Origin: Actinomycetota bacterium
GTDB lineage: Bacteria > Actinomycetota > Acidimicrobiia > Acidimicrobiales > Palsa-688
DNA length: 64,000 nt
Direction: 5' to 3'
Assembly (NCBI GenBank): GCA_021323695.1
Contig: JAJPKN010000068.1
Span: forward strand, 124,001-188,000
Shown: piece by piece, positions 11,845 through 22,079 of the stretch
Position numbering within the stretch: the stretch's first letter is position 1
Layout: the number at the start of each line of letters is the position of its first letter
Program-made: the position numbers and the translations under genes
The notes under the pieces: model-generated
Databases searched by the model: none
What the model saw: only the letters and a program-made list of their open reading frames with translations
Told to the model about the DNA's origin: nothing

Positions 11845-11965
11845 GTCCCCACTGGCCAGGCGACCTGGCTTGCTCCCTGGCCCGTACGCAAGTGGCGCCG
11901 GGCTGGGGGACAACAGTTGCGGGACAGCGCCGGCATCTCACCGGACTTCGCTGACCAGTAGGTTG
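11845..11965 (-). promoter_or_regulatory. Cobalamin riboswitch
   Basis: Read on the minus strand, the conserved core ccggtgagatgccgg followed by gctgtcccgcaactgt (about 11912-11948) fits the AdoCbl riboswitch consensus, and agccaggtcgcctggcc (11854-11870) fits the B12 box. The segments 11953-11961 and 11849-11857 can pair to close the element. It lies upstream of the leader ORF, permease, ATPase and cobO, consistent with repression of corrinoid uptake and adenosylation when adenosylcobalamin is plentiful. It is somewhat compact for the class, so a peripheral stem may be missing or reduced. Confidence 0.9.
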
Positions 11966-12145
11966 CTTTGGGGGACTCTAGACCGGGACCGGGCCAAGCG
12001 GCAAGGGCTCGAGCTGGTGCACGGCTAGCTATCCCATCGCCAGGCGGGCTGCCCAGCTCGTAGCGAGAGCGTTCCCGGCTAGCGGGAGGCGTCAGCGGGC
12101 GGGTGGGCCCATCGAGCAGCCGGGCCGGGCTGGCAGGATAGGCGG

Positions 12146-13990
12146 GTGCCCGCCAGCCCCCTGTCGCTACCCGGCCAGGCAGCCGGGGGAGAGCCTCGGC
12201 TGCCGTTGGTGGCCCGGGCCCTGCCCGACCTGCCCGCCCTGGACCGGGAGCTGGACTACCTGGTCCCGGCGGAGCTGGCCGACGAGGTGCGGGTGGGAGC
12301 CGTGGTCCGCCTTCCCCTCCAGGGCCGGCGGGTGCGGGGTTGGGTGACCGCCTACCCGGTGGCCCCGGCCGAGGGTGTGGCCTTGCGGCCCATCGCCCGG
12401 GTGAGCGGGTGGGGGCCACCGCCTGAGCTGGTCGAGCTGGCCTCATGGGCAGCCTGGCGATGGGCCGGCAGGCGACGTTCGCTGCTGGTCAGCGCCACCC
12501 CCCGGGCTGTGGTGAAGCAGCTGCCGGCCCCGGCCAGCGGTGCGCTGCGCCATCTAGCCGGCTCGCCGCCCCCAGCCGGCCCCCGGGGGCGGGCGGCGCG
12601 CGCCTTGGTGGAGGCAGCTTGGCAGTCGAGGCAGCCAGGCGACCGTCCTCACCTGTTGCGCCTGCCGCCCGACTACGACGGTACCGAGCTGGTCAGCGCG
12701 CTGGCGGAGCGGGGGCCGGTCCTGGTCGTGGCGCCTTCCGAGGAGCGGGCGGCCGCGGGTGCGGCGGCCCTGCGCCGCCGAGGTTGGGCAGTGGCCCTGC
12801 TGCCGGGGGACTGGGCCCAGGCCCGGGCCGGGGCTGATGTGGTCATAGGCAGCCGGGGGGCGGCGTGGGGCCCGTGCCCGGGCATGGCCTCGGCCGTGGT
12901 CCTCGACGCCCACGACGACGGCCTGGTGCAGGGGACGACGCCCTGCTGGGACGCACCGGACGTAGTGGCAGAAAGGGCCCGGCGGGCTGGGGCGGCCTGC
13001 CTGTGGGTGTCGTCCTGCCCCAGCCTGGAGATGCTCGCCGCCCGGCCCCGGCTGCACCTGCCCAGCCGGTCCGAGGAACGCCAGGGCTGGGCGGTGCTGC
13101 AGGTGGTGGACATGCGGGGCGTTGACCCCCGCCAGGGGCTGTACTCAGAGGCATTGGTGAGGCAGTTGCGCGGGGGCGCCCGGGTGGTCTGCGTCCTCAA
13201 CCGAAAGGGCCGGGCCGCGCTGTTGGCCTGCGGGGCTTGCCGGGAGCTGGCCCGGTGCGAGGACTGCGGAGGAGCGGTCCTGCTGGAGGGCGGGCGCCTG
13301 CGCTGCCGGCGGTGCGGGGCCACCCGGCCGGAGGTGTGCGCCGCCTGCGGCTCGGACCGCCTGGCGGTGCTCCGGGTGGGCGTGAGCGGGGCGGTGGAGC
13401 AGGTGGGGGCCCTGGCCGGGAGGCCTGTTGGCGAGGTCACAGCCACCACCCGGGAGCTGCCCCCAACCCCGGTGATAGTGGGTACGCAAGCCGCCTTGTA
13501 CCGGGAGCGGGAGCTGAGGGCCACCGGCGGGGTGGACGTGGTGGGGTTCTTGGACTTCGACCAGGAGCTGCTGGCTCCCAGCTACCGAGCTGGGGAACAG
13601 GCACTGGCCCTGCTGGCCCGGGCGGCCCGGGTGGTGGGCGGGCGCCGGCGGGGAGGGCAGGTGCTGGTCCAGACCCGCCTGCCTGCCCACCCGGTGCTGC
13701 GGGCCGCGCTGCTGGCCGACCCGGCTGTGCTGTCCGCGGCCGAGGAGCCCGTGCGGCAAAGCCTGCGGTTGCCCCCTTACTCCTCGGTGGCCTCGCTGAG
13801 CGGCCCGGGGGCAGCCGCGTTCGCCCGCGAGCTGGCCAGGGCCTCGGCCGAGGTGGAGGTGAAGGGACCGGACCGGGCCGGCCGCTTCCTTGTCCGTGCC
13901 CCCGGTCCTGCCTGCCTGGCGGACGCCCTGGCGGCCACCCGGCGGCCCCGGGAAAGGGTGCGAGTGGACGTGGGGGCAGTATGGTCCTGA
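12146..13990 (+). CDS. priA: PriA-like primosomal protein N', helicase-degenerate
   Basis: Replication-restart protein family. The N-terminal DNA-binding domain (DRELDYLVPAELADEVRVGAVVRLPLQGRRVRGWV) and the paired zinc-binding Cys motifs (CGACRELARCEDCGG and CRRCGATRPEVCAACGS) are clear. The ATPase is degenerate: VLVVAPSEE is not followed by a Walker A motif, and the DEAH-type box reads LDAHDD. This loss is known in actinobacterial PriA, so the protein is probably structural. GTG 12146 has AGGA at 12135-12138. It is divergent from the cobalamin operon. Confidence 0.88.
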   Translation: MPASPLSLPGQAAGGEPRLPLVARALPDLPALDRELDYLVPAELADEVRVGAVVRLPLQGRRVRGWVTAYPVAPAEGVALRPIARVSGWGPPPELVELASWAAWRWAGRRRSLLVSATPRAVVKQLPAPASGALRHLAGSPPPAGPRGRAARALVEAAWQSRQPGDRPHLLRLPPDYDGTELVSALAERGPVLVVAPSEERAAAGAAALRRRGWAVALLPGDWAQARAGADVVIGSRGAAWGPCPGMASAVVLDAHDDGLVQGTTPCWDAPDVVAERARRAGAACLWVSSCPSLEMLAARPRLHLPSRSEERQGWAVLQVVDMRGVDPRQGLYSEALVRQLRGGARVVCVLNRKGRAALLACGACRELARCEDCGGAVLLEGGRLRCRRCGATRPEVCAACGSDRLAVLRVGVSGAVEQVGALAGRPVGEVTATTRELPPTPVIVGTQAALYRERELRATGGVDVVGFLDFDQELLAPSYRAGEQALALLARAARVVGGRRRGGQVLVQTRLPAHPVLRAALLADPAVLSAAEEPVRQSLRLPPYSSVASLSGPGAAAFARELARASAEVEVKGPDRAGRFLVRAPGPACLADALAATRRPRERVRVDVGAVWS

Positions 13991-14039
13991 GCTGCTGGCT
14001 GGCCCTCCGCTGCCGGCCCCGAGCTGGACGGGGGTTGGC

Positions 14040-14813
14040 TCAGCCGCGCTTGGCCTGGGGCCTCGTGGCCGGGTGAGGGAGCATGGGGCCGGCCTTTTCC
14101 CTGGCCTCCAAGTAGGCGGCCAGCCGTTGGTAGACCGCGGGCCCGGTCATGGCCGTCAGTTCCGCCCGCAGGCTGCGCCAGACCGGCCGGCGCGCCCTGA
14201 AGGCCTCGGGGGCCTCGGTGCACCACCAGGCAAACTCGGCTCCGCCCTCGCCCCAGTGGGCGCGTTCCCATTGGCCCACAGTGGAGGTGACCGAGCCGTC
14301 GGCGTTCACCGTGTCCTCCCGGCGCAGGGGCAGTTGCCAGCACACGTCGGGCTTGAGCTCCATGGGCGCCTGGCCTCGCTCGAGGGCGGCACGGTGCAGG
14401 GCACAGCCCGGCCCTCCGGGGAAGCCGGGCCGGTTGAGGAAGATGCAGGCGCCCTGGACCAGCCGGGTGGTCCCCGGGGAGGAAGCCGCCCGTCGGGCCA
14501 CGCCCCCTCGGCGGCCCTCGCGGGCGAACTGCCACTGGTCGGCCGTGAGCGTCTTGGCCGCCGCCTGGACCCTGTGGCGGTCGGCGTCATCGGTGAAATG
14601 GGCTCCGTACGAACAGCACCCCTCGGCCCGCTCGGGGGCCTTGGTGGTGAGGGTGCCCTGGCAGCCCCGGCCGTAGATGCACTGCCAGTTGGACGAAAGG
14701 AAGGTGACGTCGAAGCGCCAGGTGCGTTGTTCGTCGGGGTCCTCGAAGCTGACCCATTCGTGGGCGTCGGCTGGGACCAGCTGCCAGCGCCGCTTGGGGC
14801 GAGGCCCAGGCAC
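14040..14813 (-). CDS. Conserved Cys-rich protein of unknown function
   Basis: I do not recognise a function. The 257 aa product has a dense set of cysteines and histidines in motifs QCIYGRGCQGT, GCCSYGAHF, GACIFLNRPGFPGGPGCALHR and DVCWQLPL, which look like a metal or Fe-S binding core, perhaps distantly like zinc/iron-chelating YkgJ or DUF3109 proteins. GTG 14813 starts 8 nt after the dipeptidase stop, so it is probably expressed with that gene. It converges on priA. No signal peptide or membrane segment. Confidence 0.8.
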   Translation of the reverse strand: MPGPRPKRRWQLVPADAHEWVSFEDPDEQRTWRFDVTFLSSNWQCIYGRGCQGTLTTKAPERAEGCCSYGAHFTDDADRHRVQAAAKTLTADQWQFAREGRRGGVARRAASSPGTTRLVQGACIFLNRPGFPGGPGCALHRAALERGQAPMELKPDVCWQLPLRREDTVNADGSVTSTVGQWERAHWGEGGAEFAWWCTEAPEAFRARRPVWRSLRAELTAMTGPAVYQRLAAYLEAREKAGPMLPHPATRPQAKRG

Positions 14814-14821
14814 TCGGCGGG

Positions 14822-16330
14822 TTACCTGGCCGGCCCAAGGCCTGGCCGGCCCAGGGCGCCGAGCTCGATGAGCAGCTCGCCGGCGGCCAGGATGCCACGC
14901 CACAGCTGCTCCAGCTCGAAGCGTTCGTCGGGCGCGTGGAAGTTGTCCACCGGGAGGGAGACGCCGAGAGCGATGACCGGTGCCCCCAGCACGCGGCTCA
15001 GAGCCTCCTCGGGCCCGCTGCCTCCTTCTCGGGTGAACACGGGAGCCTTGCCCCACACCCGCTCGATGACCTGGGCCAGGGCCTTCACGGCCGGGTGCCC
15101 CAGGGGGGTGACAAGCGGCTTGACGCCGCCGTAGCGGGCCACGCTCAGCTCCACCCCGGGAGGCACCTCGTCGGCCAGCCAGGAGCGCAGCGACGCCTCG
15201 ACCTCGTCGGGGCGCTGGTCGGGCACCAGGCGCAGGGCCAGCTTCAAGTTGGCCTCGGCGGGCACGACGGTCTTCATCCCCGGGCCCCCGTAACCGGCGT
15301 GGATGCCGACGACCTCGGCCGTGGGGCGTGTGCCGGTGCGTTCCTGGGGGGAGCGGCCCGCCTCGCCCTCCAGGTAGGCGACGCCCGCCTGCTGCTTGTA
15401 GCGCTCCTCGTCGAAGGGCACCGCCGCCAGGCTGGCAGCCTCGGCCTCGCTCAGTTCCACCACGCGGTCGTAGAAGCCCGGCAGCGTCACCCGGTGGGCA
15501 CTGTCGTGGAGCCGGGCGGCCAGGCGGGCGGCCACCAGGGCCGCGTTGGGGACCGTGCCGCCCCAGATCCCGCTGTGCAGGTCGGCCCGGGCGGTGCGCA
15601 GCACGATGTCGAAGGCAACCAGGCCCCGCATGCTGACGGACGTGGAAGGCAGGTCGGGGGCGAGCATGGTCGTGTCGGAGACCACCACCACGTCTGCCGC
15701 CAACTGGTCGCGCCGCTGCTGGAGCAGGGCTCCCAGGTGCGGGCTGCCCACCTCTTCTTCCCCCTCGACCAGGAACTTGAGGTTCACCGGCAGCCGGCCC
15801 CGCTCGGCCAGGAGGCCGCGGGCGGCCTCGACCTGCATGAGGGCTTGGCCCTTGTCGTCGCTGGAGCCCCGGCCGAACAGGCGGCCGCCCACCACCTTGG
15901 GCTCGAACGGGGGTGTGGACCAGGGCTCGCTGCGGGGGTCGGCGGGCTGCACGTCGTGGTGGCAGTAGACCAACACGGTGGGGGCGTCCGGGCCGGCGCC
16001 CAGCCATTGGCCGAACACGGCTGGGCCGCCTGGCTCCTCCGCTGTCCCGGTGGGCCACACCTGGGCGTCGCTGAGGCCCGCCTCTTCGAGCAACCGGCGG
16101 CACAGCTCGGCCGAGGCGGCCAGGTCGCCGGCATGGCTGGGCTCGGCGGACACCGACGGGATCCTGACCCAGTCGACAAGGGTGGCAAGGACGCGGTCTT
16201 TGGAGCGTCCCACATAGCCGGCGAGCGCGAGGCCACCGGGACCAGGGCCGGCCACGGCACCGGGGGCGGGCTCGGTGCTGGTGCCAGGGGCTTGGCCGGG
16301 GCCGGTGCCGGTGCCAGGGGCGGGGAGCAT
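14822..16330 (-). CDS. M20-family metallo-dipeptidase
   Basis: Probable zinc peptidase acting on dipeptides or N-substituted amino acids in the cytoplasm. The metal and catalytic residues are visible in YCHHDVQP, GRGSSDDKGQ, EGEEEVGS (catalytic Glu), VVSDTTM and DNFHAPDERF, and a dimerisation domain separates the two halves. ATG 16330 is chosen because a TATGGT box ends 6 nt upstream, consistent with leaderless transcription; GTG 16357 would add nine residues. The first 30 residues are Pro/Gly/Ala/Thr-rich from GGTGCC-type repeats. Substrate unknown. Confidence 0.93.
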   Translation of the reverse strand: MLPAPGTGTGPGQAPGTSTEPAPGAVAGPGPGGLALAGYVGRSKDRVLATLVDWVRIPSVSAEPSHAGDLAASAELCRRLLEEAGLSDAQVWPTGTAEEPGGPAVFGQWLGAGPDAPTVLVYCHHDVQPADPRSEPWSTPPFEPKVVGGRLFGRGSSDDKGQALMQVEAARGLLAERGRLPVNLKFLVEGEEEVGSPHLGALLQQRRDQLAADVVVVSDTTMLAPDLPSTSVSMRGLVAFDIVLRTARADLHSGIWGGTVPNAALVAARLAARLHDSAHRVTLPGFYDRVVELSEAEAASLAAVPFDEERYKQQAGVAYLEGEAGRSPQERTGTRPTAEVVGIHAGYGGPGMKTVVPAEANLKLALRLVPDQRPDEVEASLRSWLADEVPPGVELSVARYGGVKPLVTPLGHPAVKALAQVIERVWGKAPVFTREGGSGPEEALSRVLGAPVIALGVSLPVDNFHAPDERFELEQLWRGILAAGELLIELGALGRPGLGPAR

Positions 16331-16336
16331 GAGCTG

Positions 16337-16342
16337 ACCATA
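16337..16342 (-). promoter_or_regulatory. Probable -10 box of the dipeptidase gene (leaderless)
   Basis: TATGGT on the minus strand ends 6 nt before ATG 16330, and no Shine-Dalgarno sequence is present. Confidence 0.5.
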
Positions 16343-16365
16343 GCTCGCGTGCAACACTGGCAGCG

Positions 16366-16572
16366 GTGAACGAAGAAGCCGTGGCGGACATCCGCAGCCG
16401 GCTGGAGGCCATCGGCGAAGAGCTGGCCGACCTGGGCCTGGAACTGTTGCGCGAGGCTCTTGCCCAGGGTGGCGAGAGCCTGGAGGTGGCGGCGCGCCAA
16501 CGCCGGTTGGCGAGCGCCCGGCGGTCGGTGCTGAAAGCGGCTGGCCTGCTGGGCGGCAGCGGCGCAGCCTAG
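16366..16572 (+). CDS. Small helical protein of unknown function
   Basis: A 68 aa, strongly helical and charged protein (EEAVADIRSRLEAIGEELADLGLELLREAL), possibly coiled coil. GTG 16366 is divergent from the dipeptidase gene. Its TAG shares a CTAG palindrome with the stop of the convergent LOG-family gene. Function not recognised; small size keeps confidence moderate. Confidence 0.6.
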   Translation: MNEEAVADIRSRLEAIGEELADLGLELLREALAQGGESLEVAARQRRLASARRSVLKAAGLLGGSGAA

Positions 16573-17681
16573 GCGCGTGCCCGCTGGCCGGCCGGCAACG
16601 GCAGGCCGGCAGGCGGTGGCGGCGCGCTGGGGAGGGCGTTCAGGGCGTCGATCAGCTGGCGGAGGCGAGCGTACGACAGCCGGTCGAAGCTGAGCGCCAC
16701 CCGGGGGAGGTCCGGGTGGTCGGCCTCCCGGGTCTCGGCCGGCAAGGGGCCGGGCAACAGCTCGATGCCCCCTCGCAGGCAGATGGGGGCGAACTCCTCG
16801 GACAAGGCGGCGACCTCCTCCGGCGTGGGCTGGGCCTGGAGGCGGATGACCAGTCGTTCGCCTACCCAGCGCAAGGAGTGGTAGTTGCGGTAGAAGCCCA
16901 CGATCTCGGCCGCGGCCTCCGCTACTTCGTCGGTGATGAGGTACAAGGTGGTGTCGTCCGGCCCGATCAGGTCCCGGGCGGCGACCTCGCCGGCAACGAA
17001 ACGTTCCCAGGCCTGCCAGTAGCTGCCTCCGGGTACCTCCAGCAGCACCACGGGGGAGGGTTGGGCCTTGCCGGTCTGGAGCAACGTCAGCAGCTCGAAG
17101 GCTTCGTCGAGGGTGCCGAAGCCGCCCGGCAGGACGGCGTAGCCGTGCGACTCTTTCACCAGCAGCAGCTTGCGGGTGAAGAAGTACTTCATGGACACGA
17201 GCTTGGGGTCCGACGAGATGAACTGGTTGGGTTCCTGCTCGAAGGGGAGGCGGATGTTGATCCCGAAGGAGTGCTCGGGGCCGGCCCCTTCCAGGCCGGC
17301 GGCCATGATCCCCGGCCCGGCCCCGGTCACCGTCGACCAGCCCCGTTCGGCCAGGCAGGAGGCGAGGTCCCGGGCCTGGGCGTACAGGGGGTCGGTGGGC
17401 AGGGTGCGGGCCGAGCCGAACATGGTCACCTTTTTCACGTCGCGGTAGGGAGCGAAGACCTCGAAGCCCTCGCTCATCTCCCGCAGCGCCGCGTTGGCGA
17501 TCTTCAAGTCGAGGCGGTCAGGGTGGCCCTGAGCCAGGCGCACCACGGAGATGAGCAGCTCGCGCAGCTGGTCCCGGTTGGCATTGACCCCGAGCTGGTC
17601 CAGGAGCTGCTCCAGGTGCTGGTCGAGGGCGGCGTCCCCGGTGCTGCGTTCGTGGGCGGCGGAGGCCGGGTGGGTGGTCAT
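16569..17681 (-). CDS. LOG-family (TIGR00730) Rossmann-fold protein
   Basis: Member of the LOG or lysine-decarboxylase-like family, some of which hydrolyse cytokinin nucleotides. MFGSARTLPTD, TGAGPGIMAAGLEGA and the signature PGGFGTLDEAFELLTLLQTGK (PGGxGTxxE) are present. At 370 aa it is longer than plant LOGs, with N- and C-terminal extensions as in other actinobacterial members, so the substrate is uncertain. ATG 17681 begins 13 nt after the pgl stop, which makes it the last gene of the pentose phosphate operon. Confidence 0.88.
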   Translation of the reverse strand: MTTHPASAAHERSTGDAALDQHLEQLLDQLGVNANRDQLRELLISVVRLAQGHPDRLDLKIANAALREMSEGFEVFAPYRDVKKVTMFGSARTLPTDPLYAQARDLASCLAERGWSTVTGAGPGIMAAGLEGAGPEHSFGINIRLPFEQEPNQFISSDPKLVSMKYFFTRKLLLVKESHGYAVLPGGFGTLDEAFELLTLLQTGKAQPSPVVLLEVPGGSYWQAWERFVAGEVAARDLIGPDDTTLYLITDEVAEAAAEIVGFYRNYHSLRWVGERLVIRLQAQPTPEEVAALSEEFAPICLRGGIELLPGPLPAETREADHPDLPRVALSFDRLSYARLRQLIDALNALPSAPPPPAGLPLPAGQRARA

Positions 17682-17694
17682 CGGTGCCGGAGGC

Positions 17695-18369
17695 CTACAA
17701 GACGGCGCGGGGCGCCGCCTCCTCGTCCACCAACCAGAGGATCCTGGGGGCCCTGACCCGGGCCGCAGGTAGGTCCGCCCCGGCCAGCACGGCCTCGAGG
17801 GCCGGGCGCTTGGCTTGGCCGGCAACGGTGAAGATGACCTGCCGGGCCCGGGCGATGCCGGCGTAGGTAAGGGTCATGCGCAGGTGCCGGTTGCGGCCGC
17901 TGGGGTCCTCGTTGAGGGTCACCAGCTGGCCGGGGTCGGCGTCCAGGGCCTTGGACCCGGGGAACAAGCTGGCGGTGTGGCCGTCGGCCCCCATGCCCAG
18001 GTGGACGACGTCGAGCCGGCCGACCTCGCCCAAGCGCAACTGGTACGAGTCAGGGCCCTCGTCGCAGCGCATAGGGTAGACGGCGTTGGCCGCGCCCACC
18101 CGTTCGAGCAGTGCCTGGCGCCCCAGCAGCTCGTTGGAGTCAGGGTGGCCGGGGGGCACGCAGCGCTCGTCACCCCAAAAGACGTTGACCACCAGCCAGT
18201 CGATGGCGTGGGCGCCCTCGACGGCCAGGCGTTCGTAGCAGGCCCGGGCCGTCTCGCCTCCCGAAAGGGCTATGTCGAACTCCTCCCCTGGACGCTCGGC
18301 GAAAGCCCGGATCACTTCCTGGGCGAAAGCTCCCGGGAGGTCGTCGGTGACGACCAGCTCACCGTTCAT
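17695..18369 (-). CDS. pgl: 6-phosphogluconolactonase
   Basis: Hydrolyses 6-phosphogluconolactone in the oxidative pentose phosphate pathway. SGGETARACYE, FWGDERCVPPGHPDSN and LGMGADGHTASLFPG are the family motifs; 224 aa is normal. ATG 18369 follows GGGGAG by 6 nt. It comes after opcA and zwf in the same direction. Confidence 0.95.
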   Translation of the reverse strand: MNGELVVTDDLPGAFAQEVIRAFAERPGEEFDIALSGGETARACYERLAVEGAHAIDWLVVNVFWGDERCVPPGHPDSNELLGRQALLERVGAANAVYPMRCDEGPDSYQLRLGEVGRLDVVHLGMGADGHTASLFPGSKALDADPGQLVTLNEDPSGRNRHLRMTLTYAGIARARQVIFTVAGQAKRPALEAVLAGADLPAARVRAPRILWLVDEEAAPRAVL

Positions 18370-18414
18370 GGTTGCTCCCCACGTCGCTAGACGATAAACG
18401 AAACCGGGGAGGCG

Positions 18415-19427
18415 TCAGGACGCAAGGGTGGCGGCCGCGGCCAAGGCGCGTTCCCAGACCCGGTCCGCCCGCAGGTTGCCCATGGCTGCCGACAGGGCCG
18501 TGGTGAGCGAGTCGTCGGGCAGGGGCAGGGCCTGCGAGTGGGCGACCCCGCACGACAGGGTGGCGCGTGCCCATACCGCCCGGGCGGTGTCGTCCCGGCT
18601 GACCACGAACGTCCCCTCCTCCTCGCCGTAGGCGGCGTGGAGCGATATCTCCACGTGGCGGGCGTCTTGGAGGGTGACCTCGCGCGTGCGCAAGTCCAGT
18701 TGGGCAAGCAGCCACCCGCCCAGCAGGTGGCGGGGGCCGGGTTTGCCCTTGACGGCCACGGAGCGCACCCCCCGGAGCAGCTCTCGGGCCGGCTCTGGTT
18801 CGAAGAGCCCGGCCAGGAGCTCCCTCCAGGGCTGGAGCCGGGCCCAGGAGAGGTCGACTACGGGCTGGCGGTTGGCCAGTTCCAGCAGGGTGCGGTAGAC
18901 GTGGGCCACTTCGGCTACGTCCGAGCTGGCAAACCGGGTATCGACGAGCACGGCGGTGGCCACCTGCAGCAACGGGTCGGCCGGGTCGGGCGGGGGGCCT
19001 GGGAACCACAGCACGAGCGGCATGTCGGCCAGGGCGAAGGGGCCGACGATGGAGGCCAGGTGCGAGGCCGCTTGGCCTCCGACGCGCAGGTGGAGCTCTT
19101 CGAAGAACACCGGGTGCTCGTCGGTGCCGTCGGAGGTGCGTGCCTGCCACAGGCAGGCCTCGGCATCTATAGCCGGGGTGCTGTCGGGCTCCGGTCTCAC
19201 CATCAGGGCCCGGCAGGGGTGGTGCGAGCCGAGGGCCCGCACCGAGCTGAGGCAGCTGTCGGCCTCGGCGTCAGTGCCGCCGACGACCACCAGGGTCATG
19301 ACCGCAGTGCGCGTACCTGCCCCCTGGCCTGCCCCTTGGCGGCGGAGGTTGCTCAGGGCGTCGAGCACCTCGCCCAGGTGGGCACCAGTCTTTTGCCAGC
19401 GCTGGACGGCCACCGGGCCGGGCGGGC

Positions 19428-19443
<16 letters not shown>
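18415..19443 (-). CDS. opcA: Glucose-6-phosphate dehydrogenase assembly protein OpcA
   Basis: Actinobacterial and cyanobacterial factor needed for active or redox-regulated G6PDH. The sequence shows the OpcA pattern, with TLVVVGGTDAEADSCLSSV, the HPCRALMVRPEPDSTP segment, LPLVLWFPGPPP and a C-terminal LGGWLLAQLDL region; 342 aa is in the usual range. ATG 19443 lies inside the end of zwf (16-nt overlap), which indicates translational coupling. Confidence 0.93.
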
Positions 19444-20947
<1,504 letters not shown>

Positions 20948-20951
<4 letters not shown>

Positions 20952-22051
20952 TTCTGGCCCAGCTCGTTGGCCTTGTCCTCGAGCGCCTGCAGCAGTGCCT
21001 CGTAGCTCTTGGAAAAAGCAGCCACGCCCTCCTCCTCCAGCGTGCGCGACACCGAAGCCATGTCGATGCCCATGTGCCCCAGCCGGTCCAGGTGCTCGCG
21101 CGCTTCGGGCACCCCGTCTTCCACCGAGGGGGACACCCGGCCGTGGTCCAAGAAGGCCTCGATGGTCGCGTCCGGCAGGGTGTTCACGGTGTGGGGGCCT
21201 ATCAGGTTGTCCACGTACAGCAGGTCCGGGTAGGCGGGGTTCTTGGTGGAGGTGGAGGCCCACAGGGGCCGCTGGCGGTGGGCCCCCTTGGCCCGCAGCC
21301 TTTCCCAGCGGGGGCCAGAGAAGCGTTCCAGGAACAACTGGTAGGCCAACTTGGCTTGAGCCACGGCCGCTTTGCCCCTCATCTCGAGCGCCTCGGGCGT
21401 GCCTATGGCCTCCAGCCGCCGGTCGACTTCGGTGTCCACCCGGCTCACAAAGAACGAGGCGACGCTGTGCACCCGGGACAGGTCCCCACCTCGTGCTTCG
21501 AAGGCCTCCAAGCCCGACAGGTAGGCTTCGATCACTTCGTCGTAGCGGTCGAGGCTGAAGATCAACGTCACGTTTATGTTGCGGCCTTCGCTGGTCATCT
21601 GGCGGATGGCCGGGACCCCGGGCTCGGTGGCGGGGATTTTCACCAACAAGTTGGGCATGGCGATGCGCTCGTGGAAGCTGCGGGCGTCGCTTACCGTCCC
21701 CTCCGTGTCGTAGGCCAGCGCCGGCGAGACCTCCAAGGAGACGAAACCGTCGGAACCACCGCTTTGGTCGTACAGCGGGTGGAATATCTCCAGTGCCGCG
21801 GTGACGTCGGCAATGGCCATCTCCCAAAAGGCGTTCTCAACGCTGCCGGCCTTGACCAACCGGGCGAGCTCGTCCGCGTAGGCGTCAGAACCCGTCATGG
21901 CCTTTTGGAATATGGTGGGGTTGGAGGTGACGCCCCGGATCCCGTCGTCGGCAAGTTTCGCCAGGTGCCCGGAGCGGATGGAACCGCGTGAGAGGTTGTC
22001 GAGCCAGGGGCTTTGGCCGCCCTCGGTGTAGAGCTGGTGCAGACGCGTCAT
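20948..22051 (-). CDS. tal: Transaldolase
   Basis: Transfers dihydroxyacetone units between sugar phosphates. GIRGVTSNPTIFQKA, NLLVKIPATEPG and the Schiff-base lysine segment WASTSTKNPAYPDLLYV identify the long actinobacterial type (367 aa). ATG 22051 follows AAAGGGGA by 4-5 nt. It lies between tkt and zwf. Confidence 0.96.
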
Positions 22052-22079
22052 GTGTTCCCCTTTCTGCTGTAGCCGGGAC

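Noticed and set aside
9630-12446. 938-codon reading of the minus-strand ATPase frame
   Set aside because: Only the part from GTG 10580 is ABC ATPase; the rest overlaps the permease, the riboswitch and priA and is low complexity.
14040-16412. 790-codon minus-strand frame
   Set aside because: Only the part after GTG 14813 is protein-like; the upstream part is a shadow of the dipeptidase.
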